From: Cellulosilyticum sp.
Lineage (GTDB): Bacteria > Bacillota > Clostridia > Lachnospirales > Cellulosilyticaceae
Direction: 5' to 3'
Assembly: GCA_015058045.1 (NCBI GenBank)
Contig: SVDC01000024.1
Location: 1 to 60,436, forward strand
DNA: 60,436 nucleotides
The notes beneath the pieces were generated by a model that had not been told where the DNA came from, ran no database searches, and was given only the letters and a program-made list of their open reading frames with translations. The translations under genes and the position numbers were made by a program. Shown one piece after another: positions 17,697 to 27,823 of the stretch (position 1 is the stretch's first letter; each line of letters opens with the position of its first letter).

Positions 17697-20558
17697 ATGA
17701 AGATTATAACTTATAGTAATCCTTTTGAACTAAAGGAGTTAGAAGATGTTTGGAGTGATATAAAAAAGTATCCTCATTTATGTGTATCACAGACCTTAGT
17801 AGAGGGATTAAAGGAGTATTATGGGAGAGATAGTTTTGATCTCATTTGTACTATTGATAAGTTTATTTCCTATTTTTATGACCAATGGCATAACAACACT
17901 GAAAGTGAACTCTTTCAATTTGTAGAACTATCCAAGGCTATTCGTAGTAAGGAAAACTCTACTTTAAAAAGGGCGTTTACCCATAACCGCTCTGATGTAT
18001 TAAAAGCCATAAGATTTATGATTGAAGCAGGCATTAAAGTAGAAGCAATCAATAATGATAAGCTTAATAAAGAACAGTTATACTTAGTAGATTTATTTAG
18101 AGAGTTACTGGGAAAAGAATGTTTTTTAGGTTTAGAAAATCAAAGTCAAAGAGGTTATGATGGTCTAGAAAACTGTGCCATAGATATTTTGAAAGAAGAA
18201 TTACAAAAGTATATAGAACTCACAAAAGAAGAAAAGGCACAAGGGCTCAGTAAGAAAGTACTTACTAGAGACAGTCTTAATCAAAGAGTTGATCAGCAGA
18301 TTAAAAATCTTAAAGATTCAGCTAAAGAATCGAAAAAAATGAGAGCACATACAATCCAATATATAAGAGATTTATATAATGATTGTACAGAAGAAAGAAA
18401 AAAGATTCCTTTTGATAAAGTAATTTTTCATGGTGTACATCAATTTACACCCATTTTACTTAAGTTTATTAATAAGCTAGAAGAGTTAGACATTGAAGTC
18501 ATTTTCCTCATTAATTATTGTACAGAGTTTGAAAGTATTTATGAAACATGGCAAGAAGTTTACAAATGGACCCATATGATTATGGAGCATAGAGGAAGTT
18601 TAGACTATGTACTACCTAGAGCAGTAGGAAAAAATCTAGGACTTATTTTCGAAGGAAGAATGAGCGAATGTGTGCCTGTAGCAGAACCCGTTAATAAGTT
18701 TACAAATCTTACAGCTTTTGCAGATTATGTATTCCCTATTTTTGATAATGCACAAAAACAAATAGAAGAGGAGAAAGAAGATAATGATGATTCATCTGAA
18801 AAACGATTAGCCAGCATTGCATGTATGGAAGAACAATTTTATGCAGTTAACGGATCAGAGTTAAATGAAATCCTAAAAATTTATTTTCCAGAGCATTTTG
18901 GTGGAAGGCACTTTTTATCTTATCCCATTGGTCAATTTATTTTAGGACTTTATAATATGTGGCATGCCACTCAAAAAAGGAATGCAAAGCATCCAGAGTT
19001 TAATGATACGCAAAAACTTAATCTAGAAATTAATCCTAAAGACTTAAAGGAATGCCTAGCGATTAATATTTGGAAGACAAAATCTAGAATTACGCCACTT
19101 GAAGTTTATTATGATTTGATGGTGTATTTTAGAAATGTAACAACCATAGAGCAGTATATAAAAAGGTTAGATAAAATCATAAAAATTGTTGAAAAGAAAA
19201 ATGAAAATGAAAGACTTCATAGATTCTCTTTCTTTAAATACAAACCTTATGATTTAAGGCAATTTAAGAAGGTCATAGAGACTATACAAAAATTAGCTAA
19301 TCAATTATTTGCATATGAAGAAGTAGGACTTGGGCAGCATTTTGGCGACTTGATGCGAGGGATATCAGAGATCTCAGCAGATATGGAGCTAAGTGAAGGA
19401 GAACTTAGTGCAATTAATGAAATCAAAAATCGTCTAGAGCACATCACGATGGAAGATGTTGTGGCAAATGTAGCAGATATTAGAGATACAGTACATTTCT
19501 ATTTAGCAAGTAATAAACCAGAGGATTATAAGGCAGAATGGATTGTACATGATTTTGAGCAGATTGATGGAGGTGTATTGTTAGCCAAAGCTGAGCAGAA
19601 GAAAAGGTCTAGAGAGCAAGGTAGCACTTGCTATCACTTTGGTGGTATTTCTGATCGTAATATGCTAGGAGGAGCTACAGCTACGCTACCATGGCCTCTA
19701 ACAGTAGATATGATAGATTCTATGAATAATATCACTCGCATTGTATCCACTTGTAAAAAAGAGTATCCTCACTTTTTAAGGTATTCCTTATTTTATGGTA
19801 CGTATTTCTTATCATCAAGAAAAGACATTATATTTAGCTACGTAGAGGAAGAGGGAGATGATAAAAAAGCAAATCTATACTCACCCTTAAGTCTACTAGG
19901 ACTGAAAGAAGAAAATAAAGTAGAGCAAGATCTATTTGAAAATGAGCGAGAGTATGAACCAACTTATGTGGAACCATTAGTTCATTTTAATCAGGAACTA
20001 AAAGATTCAGAAAGAAGATCAGCAGTAGCCTGCTATAGACGCTTTTTATTTAATCACTGTCTAGATGAAGATACATGCTTCAATACAGAGTTTGACCTTT
20101 TCTATATAGCACAGCTTTTCAGTGCTTATGAGATTGATCAAAAGATAGAGAACTGCCAAGATAGAGAAAGAGTTAAAAAACAGTATAGAAATCTACTTCC
20201 TTTTATGGATGAAATGGATTATTTAAAAATAGAAAAAATTATGGGACAGATTAATCATTCCTATTCTGAAGCTACACAGAGAAATTATCAAGATACAAAA
20301 TTAGAGTTTAAATTTACACAGTGGAAAGAAGAAGGGTGTCCAAATGATTTACTGAAGCATATTTTTGATGCTAAAAAGATGAATCCCTATGCTGAAAATT
20401 TATTGGTACGTAATTTGGATGAATTCATCAACACAAGTGATATGAATTACTTACCAGAAACACATAACTGGAAGGTATGTGAGGTATGTAACCAAAGGGA
20501 TATATGTTGTCATTACATTGAGATAAGGGAGCAAAATTCATGGGAAGAGAACTATTAA
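17697..20558 (+). CDS. AddB/RexB-like protein with C-terminal Cys cluster
   Basis: This 953-aa protein is the likely partner of the NERD helicase. The N-terminal half has the AddB/RexB inactive-helicase fold, seen best in DKVIFHGVHQFTPILLKF, but the usual Walker A is absent: the first strand runs MKIITYSNPFELKEL. Near the C-terminus SAVACYRRFLFNHC and the final CEVCNQRDICC resemble the four Cys that hold the iron-sulfur cluster around the AddB nuclease domain. I cannot find the Asp...(D/E)xK nuclease residues between them, so nuclease activity may be lost here and supplied by the NERD domain. It begins immediately after the helicase stop and overlaps the next gene by 19 bases. Confidence 0.7.
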   Translation: MKIITYSNPFELKELEDVWSDIKKYPHLCVSQTLVEGLKEYYGRDSFDLICTIDKFISYFYDQWHNNTESELFQFVELSKAIRSKENSTLKRAFTHNRSDVLKAIRFMIEAGIKVEAINNDKLNKEQLYLVDLFRELLGKECFLGLENQSQRGYDGLENCAIDILKEELQKYIELTKEEKAQGLSKKVLTRDSLNQRVDQQIKNLKDSAKESKKMRAHTIQYIRDLYNDCTEERKKIPFDKVIFHGVHQFTPILLKFINKLEELDIEVIFLINYCTEFESIYETWQEVYKWTHMIMEHRGSLDYVLPRAVGKNLGLIFEGRMSECVPVAEPVNKFTNLTAFADYVFPIFDNAQKQIEEEKEDNDDSSEKRLASIACMEEQFYAVNGSELNEILKIYFPEHFGGRHFLSYPIGQFILGLYNMWHATQKRNAKHPEFNDTQKLNLEINPKDLKECLAINIWKTKSRITPLEVYYDLMVYFRNVTTIEQYIKRLDKIIKIVEKKNENERLHRFSFFKYKPYDLRQFKKVIETIQKLANQLFAYEEVGLGQHFGDLMRGISEISADMELSEGELSAINEIKNRLEHITMEDVVANVADIRDTVHFYLASNKPEDYKAEWIVHDFEQIDGGVLLAKAEQKKRSREQGSTCYHFGGISDRNMLGGATATLPWPLTVDMIDSMNNITRIVSTCKKEYPHFLRYSLFYGTYFLSSRKDIIFSYVEEEGDDKKANLYSPLSLLGLKEENKVEQDLFENEREYEPTYVEPLVHFNQELKDSERRSAVACYRRFLFNHCLDEDTCFNTEFDLFYIAQLFSAYEIDQKIENCQDRERVKKQYRNLLPFMDEMDYLKIEKIMGQINHSYSEATQRNYQDTKLEFKFTQWKEEGCPNDLLKHIFDAKKMNPYAENLLVRNLDEFINTSDMNYLPETHNWKVCEVCNQRDICCHYIEIREQNSWEENY

Positions 20559-21154
20559 CATTAGCAATCACTCATAAAGTAATACAAGATAACTATTCTG
20601 TGATTTGTTTTGATTTTAATAAGGATCAAATCATTCCTTTGGAGCTTAATAGAACAGATATTGAAGGTAGAAAGGGAATTTATTTTGATATAGGTGCAGT
20701 GACGGTCTTAGAAGGATTAAGAGAAGCAGAAATTAATTATCCTGTAGGAGAAAAGAAGCTTCATAAATACCTGTCTAGGGAAGAAATTAAGGCTGTATTA
20801 AATAGAAAACGAATCAATGTAGAAAGATTTTATCGATTTCAAGAAAATAATCATTACTCGATTATCAAGGGTTCAAAAATAACAGGAATAGGAATACAAT
20901 CTATAGCCAATGGCGAGATTCTACCGACGGTGAGTTTTATGTCTGATGGTATAAGCAAGAAAAACGTGTATATCAATGATTATAGATGGGTTCAATTTAT
21001 TAGAAATATACCTGAGGCAAATAGGGTAGAGGTATTAAAACAGTATGAAACCTTTCTAAGAAAAAATGAAAAGGAAATTTTTTTCATCATGAATAAAACA
21101 AGGCGGAGCAATGGTGCAGAATTTGTATATATTTTAGGGATGCATTATTTATAG
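20540..21154 (+). CDS. Unrecognised 204-aa protein of the defence operon
   Basis: I do not recognise this family with confidence. The protein alternates beta strands and short helices: VICFDFNKDQIIPLE at the start, HYSIIKGSKITGIG in the middle, a late VYINDYRWVQFI and the ending GMHYL. The all-beta look and conserved-seeming Trp/Tyr positions recall small dual OB-fold proteins found beside nucleic-acid enzymes, but this is a guess. ATG at 20540 lies inside the AddB-like gene (19-base overlap) behind an AAGGGAG site, so translation is coupled. A role as an accessory or DNA-sensing subunit is inferred only from position. Confidence 0.65.
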   Translation: MGRELLTLAITHKVIQDNYSVICFDFNKDQIIPLELNRTDIEGRKGIYFDIGAVTVLEGLREAEINYPVGEKKLHKYLSREEIKAVLNRKRINVERFYRFQENNHYSIIKGSKITGIGIQSIANGEILPTVSFMSDGISKKNVYINDYRWVQFIRNIPEANRVEVLKQYETFLRKNEKEIFFIMNKTRRSNGAEFVYILGMHYL

Positions 21155-21169
21155 GGAGGAGGGAGCACA

Positions 21170-22072
21170 ATGCCTAATATTGTACAGATTGACTGGACAA
21201 TGGATGAAATGAAAATTTCTTTGATTAATGTAGATATGCCAATGACCTCAGCTCATAAGAATAAGATTTTAGATGAAATGGAAAACAAGTCATTAGGCAT
21301 GAATATGTTCAATCTTGAAATGGTGCAATACGTGCTTCCATACCTTATGGAAGTAGATGATTTAGAAAGTTTATTTTTTGAGATAGAAAAGTATTATATA
21401 GAGAAAAACAGTCAAAAAAATAGAGGTTTAGAAGAACTTCTAAATCCTAATTATGCCAGAAATTTACAAGATAAAGTAGTATTTAGTAATAGCGGGAAAC
21501 AGTATGTAATGAAATATGAACGTATTGTAAGAGAAGTTATTCAAATGACAGGCCTAGAAAGACGTGTGGAACGTTTTTTTAGAAGGTTTATAACTAATAT
21601 AACTCAATATCCTATAGATTTAATAGTTATCAATGAAAATGTAGATCAAAATAGATGGCTGAAAAATTATATTCAAACATTATTTAAAAATCAAACGGTA
21701 TGTATAGGGATGAATGATGAATTGCTAGATAGATTACACAAAGAGCAAATACTACCTTGTACAGAGCAGCTTATTTTATGCCATAAAGGACAAGAAATTA
21801 CTTTATTAACACAAGAAGATTTTATAAAAGATGAAATAAGTGTAAGTAAGGAATTTACACTGAAATTTGCCTTGGATGCAGCTATTGAAATTACTATTAT
21901 CAGAAGATGGCGCCAAGACGGCGTTAGTGAACAAAGAGAGGTTGCAAATGAACATTTTTATCATCCTATATTCTATACAGGAGATCGAATGAGAATAGAG
22001 GTAAGTAAAAATAAAGATACATATGATTTTAAATTAATTCATCTAGATACAGGGATGGAGATGAATTTTTAG
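21170..22072 (+). CDS. Unrecognised 300-aa protein of the defence operon
   Basis: No family is recognised. The protein starts MPNIVQIDWTMDEMKISL, has a helical middle with a basic stretch LERRVERFFRRF (about residues 127-138), then alternating strands including DLIVINENVDQ and a beta-rich C-terminus. It has no signal peptide, membrane helix or nucleotide-binding motif. ATG at 21170 follows a strong GGGAGGAGGGAG site. It lies 15 bases after the 204-aa gene and 22 bases before the DpdE-like helicase, so it is co-transcribed with both. In size it does not match DpdD, the gene expected before dpdE in the Salmonella dpd cluster. Confidence 0.65.
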   Translation: MPNIVQIDWTMDEMKISLINVDMPMTSAHKNKILDEMENKSLGMNMFNLEMVQYVLPYLMEVDDLESLFFEIEKYYIEKNSQKNRGLEELLNPNYARNLQDKVVFSNSGKQYVMKYERIVREVIQMTGLERRVERFFRRFITNITQYPIDLIVINENVDQNRWLKNYIQTLFKNQTVCIGMNDELLDRLHKEQILPCTEQLILCHKGQEITLLTQEDFIKDEISVSKEFTLKFALDAAIEITIIRRWRQDGVSEQREVANEHFYHPIFYTGDRMRIEVSKNKDTYDFKLIHLDTGMEMNF

Positions 22073-22094
22073 AAGTAAAGTGAGGGGAAGAATC

Positions 22095-25000
22095 ATGGAG
22101 CATAAACTAGTAGATATCGGCATGTATGTAAGGTGTCCTTTTGATAATGAAAGTAAAGAATTTCCGAGAGTGTTCATTACAGGACAAATCACCTTTATAG
22201 ATACTGAAGAAGGCATGGTAGGTGTTAAATTTCATGATTTAGATGGCCTTAAAAGGTATATAGAGGATCTACCCATGGAATGCGAGGTGAGCATAGAATC
22301 TATTGAAAGATGCGAAATACGTGTAGAAACAGAAGTTAAATATGTCTTGCCAGGAAGCTTAACTATTAGAATGGGACATATTATCTGGAAGGCAAGACAG
22401 TTAGAAGAAGGCTACTATGTGTATTATATAAGTGACCATAATCAACCTAAAAACATTCATAAAGTAAGGGAAGATAGAATCAATGCAGCATTAGATACAG
22501 GTGTTATTAAACCTTGGCAACAAATGCTTAACTATGAATTTCAGAACCCAAGGTGGTATTTAAAAAGGACGCTAGTATCTAGATTCGTTAGTGCATTAGC
22601 AAATGCACCACAAGGGTTTAAAGAATTAGTAGGAGCTAGAGCGTATTTATTTCCACATCAAATTGATACCATTATGCGTGCCTCCAAAGAGGAACACTGT
22701 AGATTGATGTTAGCAGATGAAGTAGGACTAGGAAAGACTATAGAAGCACTTATTATTGCGGATACTTTGCAAAAGAGTAAGAAGCATTTTAAGACGCTTA
22801 TTATAGTACCTAAAGCATTAATGAATCAATGGAAAAATGAGTTTGAAATAAAGCTCTGGATAGAGGCTCACATTTATGATGGAAGTTATGCTAATGATTA
22901 TAATCATATTATTTTACCTCTAGAGGAGATTAGTGATCCAGCTTATAGTAGGGTACTAGCTCAGGGTTGGGATTTACTTATTGTAGATGAGGTTCATAAT
23001 ATACTAGGTATGGGGGACGTATATAATATGATTTACTCACTATCTGAGAAAACAGAACATGTACTCCTATTAAGTGCCACACCTATTACAGTAAGAAGGG
23101 TAGAGTACCTCAACCTCTTAAAACTTCTAAAGCCAGAGCAGTATGGACAAATGCGTGAAGAGACTTTTGAGGGACTTGTAGAGCGTAACAAGATCATTAA
23201 AGAAAATGTGTGTAGATGTAGAGAATATCTAGAAGAGTTTTATCAGGATGGTGAAGAAGATACTGGATATTTAGAGGATGTAAAAGAGGCATTAACGGAG
23301 ATTAATGAAGAAACAGATGATCAACTTTTAGGACTACTTATTGGAAAGATTGAATCTGAAGATGTAGAGAGATCATTAGACTTTATACATAAAGCGTTAA
23401 CTTATATTGCAGAGTATTATCAAATTGATAGAGATATCATTAGACATAGAAGAAGTGAGCTTAATCAAAACTTTGCTCAAAGAAAACTCATCAAGTGTAA
23501 ATATGAGATGGCAGATAGTACGCGTGATTATTATGAGTACGAAACCTACATGGAGTTATTAGGATGTATTGAAGCATTAACTGCTAAAGGAGATTGCTAC
23601 GCTACACAAATCAAGGAGCTTTTTAATGCCATGTTCTCTTCTCCATTTGCTTTAGAAGAGGTTATTTACCATTATAAATTAAATGAAGCAGTAGATATGA
23701 AAAATCTCATAAAAAATCTAGAACATTTTAAAAAAGCTACAGAAAAGGCTATTATAGGAATCAAAGAAGATGTAGAAAACCTTGAGATATTAGGACGTTT
23801 CACTTTAGTGGCTAATTATATTGATCAAGAGTTATATGATCAAAAGATAGTTGTTTTTAGTAAGTATACAAAGACAGCAGAAGCTATGTACAGATTATTA
23901 AGTAATCTGTATAAGGAAATGCCTATTATGAGATTTTATAAAGGGCTTTCTCATGAAGAGCTTATGGAAAATATGAATGCTTTTCAAAATGATCCTGGAG
24001 TGAATATATTGGTATGTGACTATTTAGCAGGGGAAGGAAGAAATCTACAAGGAGCAGACTGCATTGTACATATTGATTTACCTATTTCACCTAATGATAT
24101 AGAGCAACGTATTGGTAGATTGGATCGTATTGGAAGGAAAGAAGATAAAGATGTGGTTTCTATTGTATTTGTAGCAGAAGGAACAGTAGAAGATAAACTT
24201 CTTAGAATTTGGGATGAGGCACTTAATATTTTTGGAGAATCATTAAGTGGTTTGGAAATTGCATTAAAAGAGCTACAAGATACTATTTTAGAGTACATGT
24301 GCCATTCAGAAGACATCTATTTTGAATCCTTTTTAGAAGAATTTAAAACTAAGGTTAATAAACTAAAAGAGGCATTAGAAGAAGAAAGATATAATGATGC
24401 CAATAGACAAATGAGTAAGCGATTCCAACTTCTTATAGAAGATCTTATTATGCAAGTAGATGAAGGAGAAGGTAGTGCCTTAGCTACTGTTATGAAATCT
24501 TGGGGAGGGATGGTTGGTCTTAAAGATGAAAGTGTATATAGTGAAAATGGACAATCATTGATTAAATATACAAGGAATTCCTTTAGTCAAGGTTCCTTTA
24601 GAAAAGCATGGTACATTCCACCTTCTACAGAAGAAATATTAAAGAGAGCTAATAAAGCACACCAGATTCAAGGGACCTTTTCAAGGAATCAAGCTATTAT
24701 GAATGAAAATATTGCATTTTTTGCACCTGGAGAACCTATTTTTGATTCTTTATTAAAACATGGTATGAATAGTTATCAGGGAACATGTTGTGCTATCCAA
24801 GTAGAAGGTGATGTGGACTTTACTGGATTTATAGTTAACTGGAAAACTTCATTTAATATGGAACCGCTTTTAGAAGAAGGTGTGAACTTATCTGCACTAA
24901 GTTATATTAAAGCATATGATATTAACAAGGTGGAATCGGAAGTGTTTAGACTCGCTGGAGAAGCATTAAATAGTGAGGATATAGAAGCCTATTTAGATGT

Positions 25001-25364
25001 ACCTAAAGGAAAGTATATTCATCTGGGACAAAGACATGGAGGGGCAATTGCCAATATTATTAAATTTATGAATTGGTATGATGCTGATAGCTGGAAGTTA
25101 AGAGTAAAGAAAGCTATCAAGGAGACCAAACAATTAGCAAGAGAGCGTGCAGATGAAAGAATAGAAAGATGTATAACTGCCTTTAAGCGGAACTATGCTA
25201 TGGAACAAAAAGCAATTTATACAGCTAATGCATACTACGAGAAAGAGATTGGGATAGAAGACAAAAAGGTAATAGGAAATATACTTTTAAAAGGAATCAA
25301 GAACTATAAGTTGGAAGTCGATTCAATTGTGTTTGTAAAGGTGGTAAATAGAAATGGATACTAA
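22095..25364 (+). CDS. dpdE: DpdE-like SNF2-family helicase
   Basis: This is a superfamily-2 translocase of the SNF2/RapA type. It has an N-terminal domain of about 180 residues (MEHKLVDIGMYVRCPF start), motif I DEVGLGKT (208-215), motif II LIVDEVHN, motif III LLSATPITVR, then the second RecA domain with VFSKYTKTAEAM and DIEQRIGRLDRIGRK. About 350 further residues of unknown fold follow. ATG 22095 is chosen over GTG 22080 because GAGGGGA lies six bases before it. In the 7-deazaguanine (Dpd) system DpdE is an SNF2 protein followed by RecQ-like DpdF, as here. Other bacterial SNF2 defence proteins (DISARM, Hma-type) are alternatives, but gene order favours Dpd. Confidence 0.7.
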   Translation: MEHKLVDIGMYVRCPFDNESKEFPRVFITGQITFIDTEEGMVGVKFHDLDGLKRYIEDLPMECEVSIESIERCEIRVETEVKYVLPGSLTIRMGHIIWKARQLEEGYYVYYISDHNQPKNIHKVREDRINAALDTGVIKPWQQMLNYEFQNPRWYLKRTLVSRFVSALANAPQGFKELVGARAYLFPHQIDTIMRASKEEHCRLMLADEVGLGKTIEALIIADTLQKSKKHFKTLIIVPKALMNQWKNEFEIKLWIEAHIYDGSYANDYNHIILPLEEISDPAYSRVLAQGWDLLIVDEVHNILGMGDVYNMIYSLSEKTEHVLLLSATPITVRRVEYLNLLKLLKPEQYGQMREETFEGLVERNKIIKENVCRCREYLEEFYQDGEEDTGYLEDVKEALTEINEETDDQLLGLLIGKIESEDVERSLDFIHKALTYIAEYYQIDRDIIRHRRSELNQNFAQRKLIKCKYEMADSTRDYYEYETYMELLGCIEALTAKGDCYATQIKELFNAMFSSPFALEEVIYHYKLNEAVDMKNLIKNLEHFKKATEKAIIGIKEDVENLEILGRFTLVANYIDQELYDQKIVVFSKYTKTAEAMYRLLSNLYKEMPIMRFYKGLSHEELMENMNAFQNDPGVNILVCDYLAGEGRNLQGADCIVHIDLPISPNDIEQRIGRLDRIGRKEDKDVVSIVFVAEGTVEDKLLRIWDEALNIFGESLSGLEIALKELQDTILEYMCHSEDIYFESFLEEFKTKVNKLKEALEEERYNDANRQMSKRFQLLIEDLIMQVDEGEGSALATVMKSWGGMVGLKDESVYSENGQSLIKYTRNSFSQGSFRKAWYIPPSTEEILKRANKAHQIQGTFSRNQAIMNENIAFFAPGEPIFDSLLKHGMNSYQGTCCAIQVEGDVDFTGFIVNWKTSFNMEPLLEEGVNLSALSYIKAYDINKVESEVFRLAGEALNSEDIEAYLDVPKGKYIHLGQRHGGAIANIIKFMNWYDADSWKLRVKKAIKETKQLARERADERIERCITAFKRNYAMEQKAIYTANAYYEKEIGIEDKKVIGNILLKGIKNYKLEVDSIVFVKVVNRNGY

Positions 25365-27813
25365 GTATATTGGGTTAGTAGAAGAGGTATTAAATGAAGT
25401 ATTATCACCAAGTGAAGCTAAAGTATTATTTAGAAACCTAAAAAAGCAAGATGATAGAACTGGAAATACTAAATACACAAGTATAGATCGTATTATCAGT
25501 AGCTATGATTACTATAAAAAGAAGTATAAGGGAATTAAAGACCTATTAGCTAATATTAGGCACTTTGGGCTTATTTTTAGACAAAAGATAAAAGTAAGCA
25601 AGAACTTTTGGGCCAAGATAGAACCTTATCAAACACAGTTTGGCATGCGATCATTGATAGGAAGTCATGGAGTAGAGATTTATTTTGAATATGATTATCC
25701 TAATTGGCTTAATATGAAAGAAGAAGTAGAAGAGCTTTATAATTATAAAACGCTCAAAGAAGAAAAGGTGTTAGGAGATCCCTATCTTTATAAGGCAACG
25801 GGTTATGAAACTTATACTTCTAAAGCGCAAAAGTATATGATTCATCAAGTATTTAATCAAGAGGAAGGCACTACTATATTAGGAGCACTTCGAACAGGAG
25901 GAGGCAAATCTTTAGTTTTTCAACTACCGGCTTTTTATGAAAAAAGAGGTGTGACCATTGTTATTGTACCAACGATTGCCTTAGCTTTAGACCAAAGCAA
26001 TGCCGCTAAAGGACTATTTAAAAACAAAGAAGTAAAGCCAGTAGCCATACATGGAGATGTAAAGTGGGAAGAACGCAAGGAGATAGAAGAGCAGCTAAGA
26101 CAAGGGGTGATGCCTCTAGTATATACCTCTCCAGAAGTAATGCTGAGTAAATGGTTTAAAGAGTTAGTATTTGAACTCGCAGCAGAAGGGCTCATTAATC
26201 GCCTTGTAATTGATGAAGCACATATTATTGATGAATGGGGAGATTTCTTCCGTGTAGATTTTCAGCTTTTATCTAATCTGCGAAGAAAACTGCTTAAGTT
26301 AAGTAGAAATAAATTAAAGACGGTATTATTATCTGCTACACTTTCAGAGGGAACGACAAATGTTGTTAAAGAATTATTTAGTGAGAAAGATAATTTTATT
26401 GAAATTAGGACAGATGCTCTAAGGCAAGAGATCATGTACTACTATCAGCATTGCAGAGGTTACGAAGATCGTAAAGAGCGTTTTAGGCAACTGCTGCCTT
26501 CCTTACCTAGACCATTTATTGCATATGTGGGAACAAAAGAAGATGCAGAAATGTATACCAGTCTTATAAAAGAAGCAGGCTTTGATAGAGTAGTTTCTTT
26601 CACAGGGGATGATACCACTAGATCAAGGGAAAATATTATAGAGCGATGGAAAAATCATGATATTGATATCATTGTTGCTACATGTGCCTTTGGGGTAGGC
26701 GTGGATAAAAAAGATGTACGAGCTGTTGTTCACCTCTATATGCCACCTAGTATAGACCGCTTTTATCAAGAAGTAGGAAGAGGAGGAAGAGATGGTTTTG
26801 CTTCTCTTTCCATTTCATTACTTTTTCAGCAAGAAGATTATAAATTAATTACACATCTAACAAGTAAAAAGGTATTAAAGACTGAAACCTTAGTAAGGCG
26901 TTGGAAGGCTATGATGTCTCAAAGTATACAAGAGATAGGTGGAGATGAGCTTATTATAAGTGCAGACATTAATCCTAATGATACAGAGTTTCCCGGTTAT
27001 ACAAATGCTAACTGGAATGCTTATGTTGTACTATTTTTATGTCGTAACAAATTATTAGAGATCATTGATATGGAACTCCAGAAGGATGGAAGATATCAGT
27101 TTCATATTAAGATAAAAAACAACATATTGGATGATACAGATGAACAGATGCTAGATTATCTAGAGCAACATAGGGTAGAAGAAAGAAGCAGAGTTGATGA
27201 GCAGATTGAACAAATCAAAAACATTATGAAAATAGACAATAAGACGTGTTGGGGAAATTATTTTAAGGAAGTTTATCATTATGTAGAGGTGTGCTGTAGA
27301 AGCTGTCCAGCATGCAGAGCAGAGGATTTAGGTTCAAGATTTACTGCTTCTCATATAGAGGTAGCAGAGGGAAGAAGGCGTCTACTAGCGTATCAAAAAA
27401 ATAGAATGTTAGATAATTCCATCTTTGAAATGAATCAAAAATTATATACCTATGAGGGCACAATTGAAAAATTTAAGTTTAATGATATAGAAAATCAATC
27501 CATTGATTATTTAATAATACCTAACAAAGCATTATTAGATATAAAGGAATGTGAGAAACATGGCTTTTTTAAAGCCTATGAATATGAAGAGCTACTATCT
27601 GGTGAAGATTTGATTTTAAGGGGAACCGTATGTGTTGTCTTTATAGAGAGACATGCAAAGACCAAACAAATTTATCGCTACTTTGAAAAGAGAAAAAATA
27701 GCTATACACAAACAAACTACTTATTTGTAGCCCCTTTAGAGCTAAAGATTGGTGGTTATGACAAGTACTTAAGAGACTTGGTAGATGGTCCGGTGAGATT
27801 AATCAGTAGATGA
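25354..27813 (+). CDS. dpdF: DpdF-like RecQ-family DEAH helicase
   Basis: This 819-aa superfamily-2 helicase resembles RecQ. Motif I is RTGGGKSLVF (K185), then VTIVIVPTIALALDQ, motif II VIDEAHIIDEWGDFFR (the RecQ-type aromatic loop follows the box), motif III LLSATL, VATCAFGVGVDKKDVR and FYQEVGRGGRDG. A Cys group, C632 with C647-C648-C651-C654, resembles the RecQ zinc site. No HRDC domain is seen. A 350-residue N- and C-terminal surplus exceeds plain RecQ and fits DpdF, the RecQ-like protein of the Dpd restriction set. The ATG overlaps the dpdE end by 11 bases. Confidence 0.72.
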   Translation: MDTKYIGLVEEVLNEVLSPSEAKVLFRNLKKQDDRTGNTKYTSIDRIISSYDYYKKKYKGIKDLLANIRHFGLIFRQKIKVSKNFWAKIEPYQTQFGMRSLIGSHGVEIYFEYDYPNWLNMKEEVEELYNYKTLKEEKVLGDPYLYKATGYETYTSKAQKYMIHQVFNQEEGTTILGALRTGGGKSLVFQLPAFYEKRGVTIVIVPTIALALDQSNAAKGLFKNKEVKPVAIHGDVKWEERKEIEEQLRQGVMPLVYTSPEVMLSKWFKELVFELAAEGLINRLVIDEAHIIDEWGDFFRVDFQLLSNLRRKLLKLSRNKLKTVLLSATLSEGTTNVVKELFSEKDNFIEIRTDALRQEIMYYYQHCRGYEDRKERFRQLLPSLPRPFIAYVGTKEDAEMYTSLIKEAGFDRVVSFTGDDTTRSRENIIERWKNHDIDIIVATCAFGVGVDKKDVRAVVHLYMPPSIDRFYQEVGRGGRDGFASLSISLLFQQEDYKLITHLTSKKVLKTETLVRRWKAMMSQSIQEIGGDELIISADINPNDTEFPGYTNANWNAYVVLFLCRNKLLEIIDMELQKDGRYQFHIKIKNNILDDTDEQMLDYLEQHRVEERSRVDEQIEQIKNIMKIDNKTCWGNYFKEVYHYVEVCCRSCPACRAEDLGSRFTASHIEVAEGRRRLLAYQKNRMLDNSIFEMNQKLYTYEGTIEKFKFNDIENQSIDYLIIPNKALLDIKECEKHGFFKAYEYEELLSGEDLILRGTVCVVFIERHAKTKQIYRYFEKRKNSYTQTNYLFVAPLELKIGGYDKYLRDLVDGPVRLISR

Positions 27814-27823
27814 GGGGGATATT

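Noticed and set aside
17697..20558. An active RecB-type nuclease in the AddB-like protein
   Set aside because: The expected Asp...(D/E)xK residues could not be found between the Cys groups.
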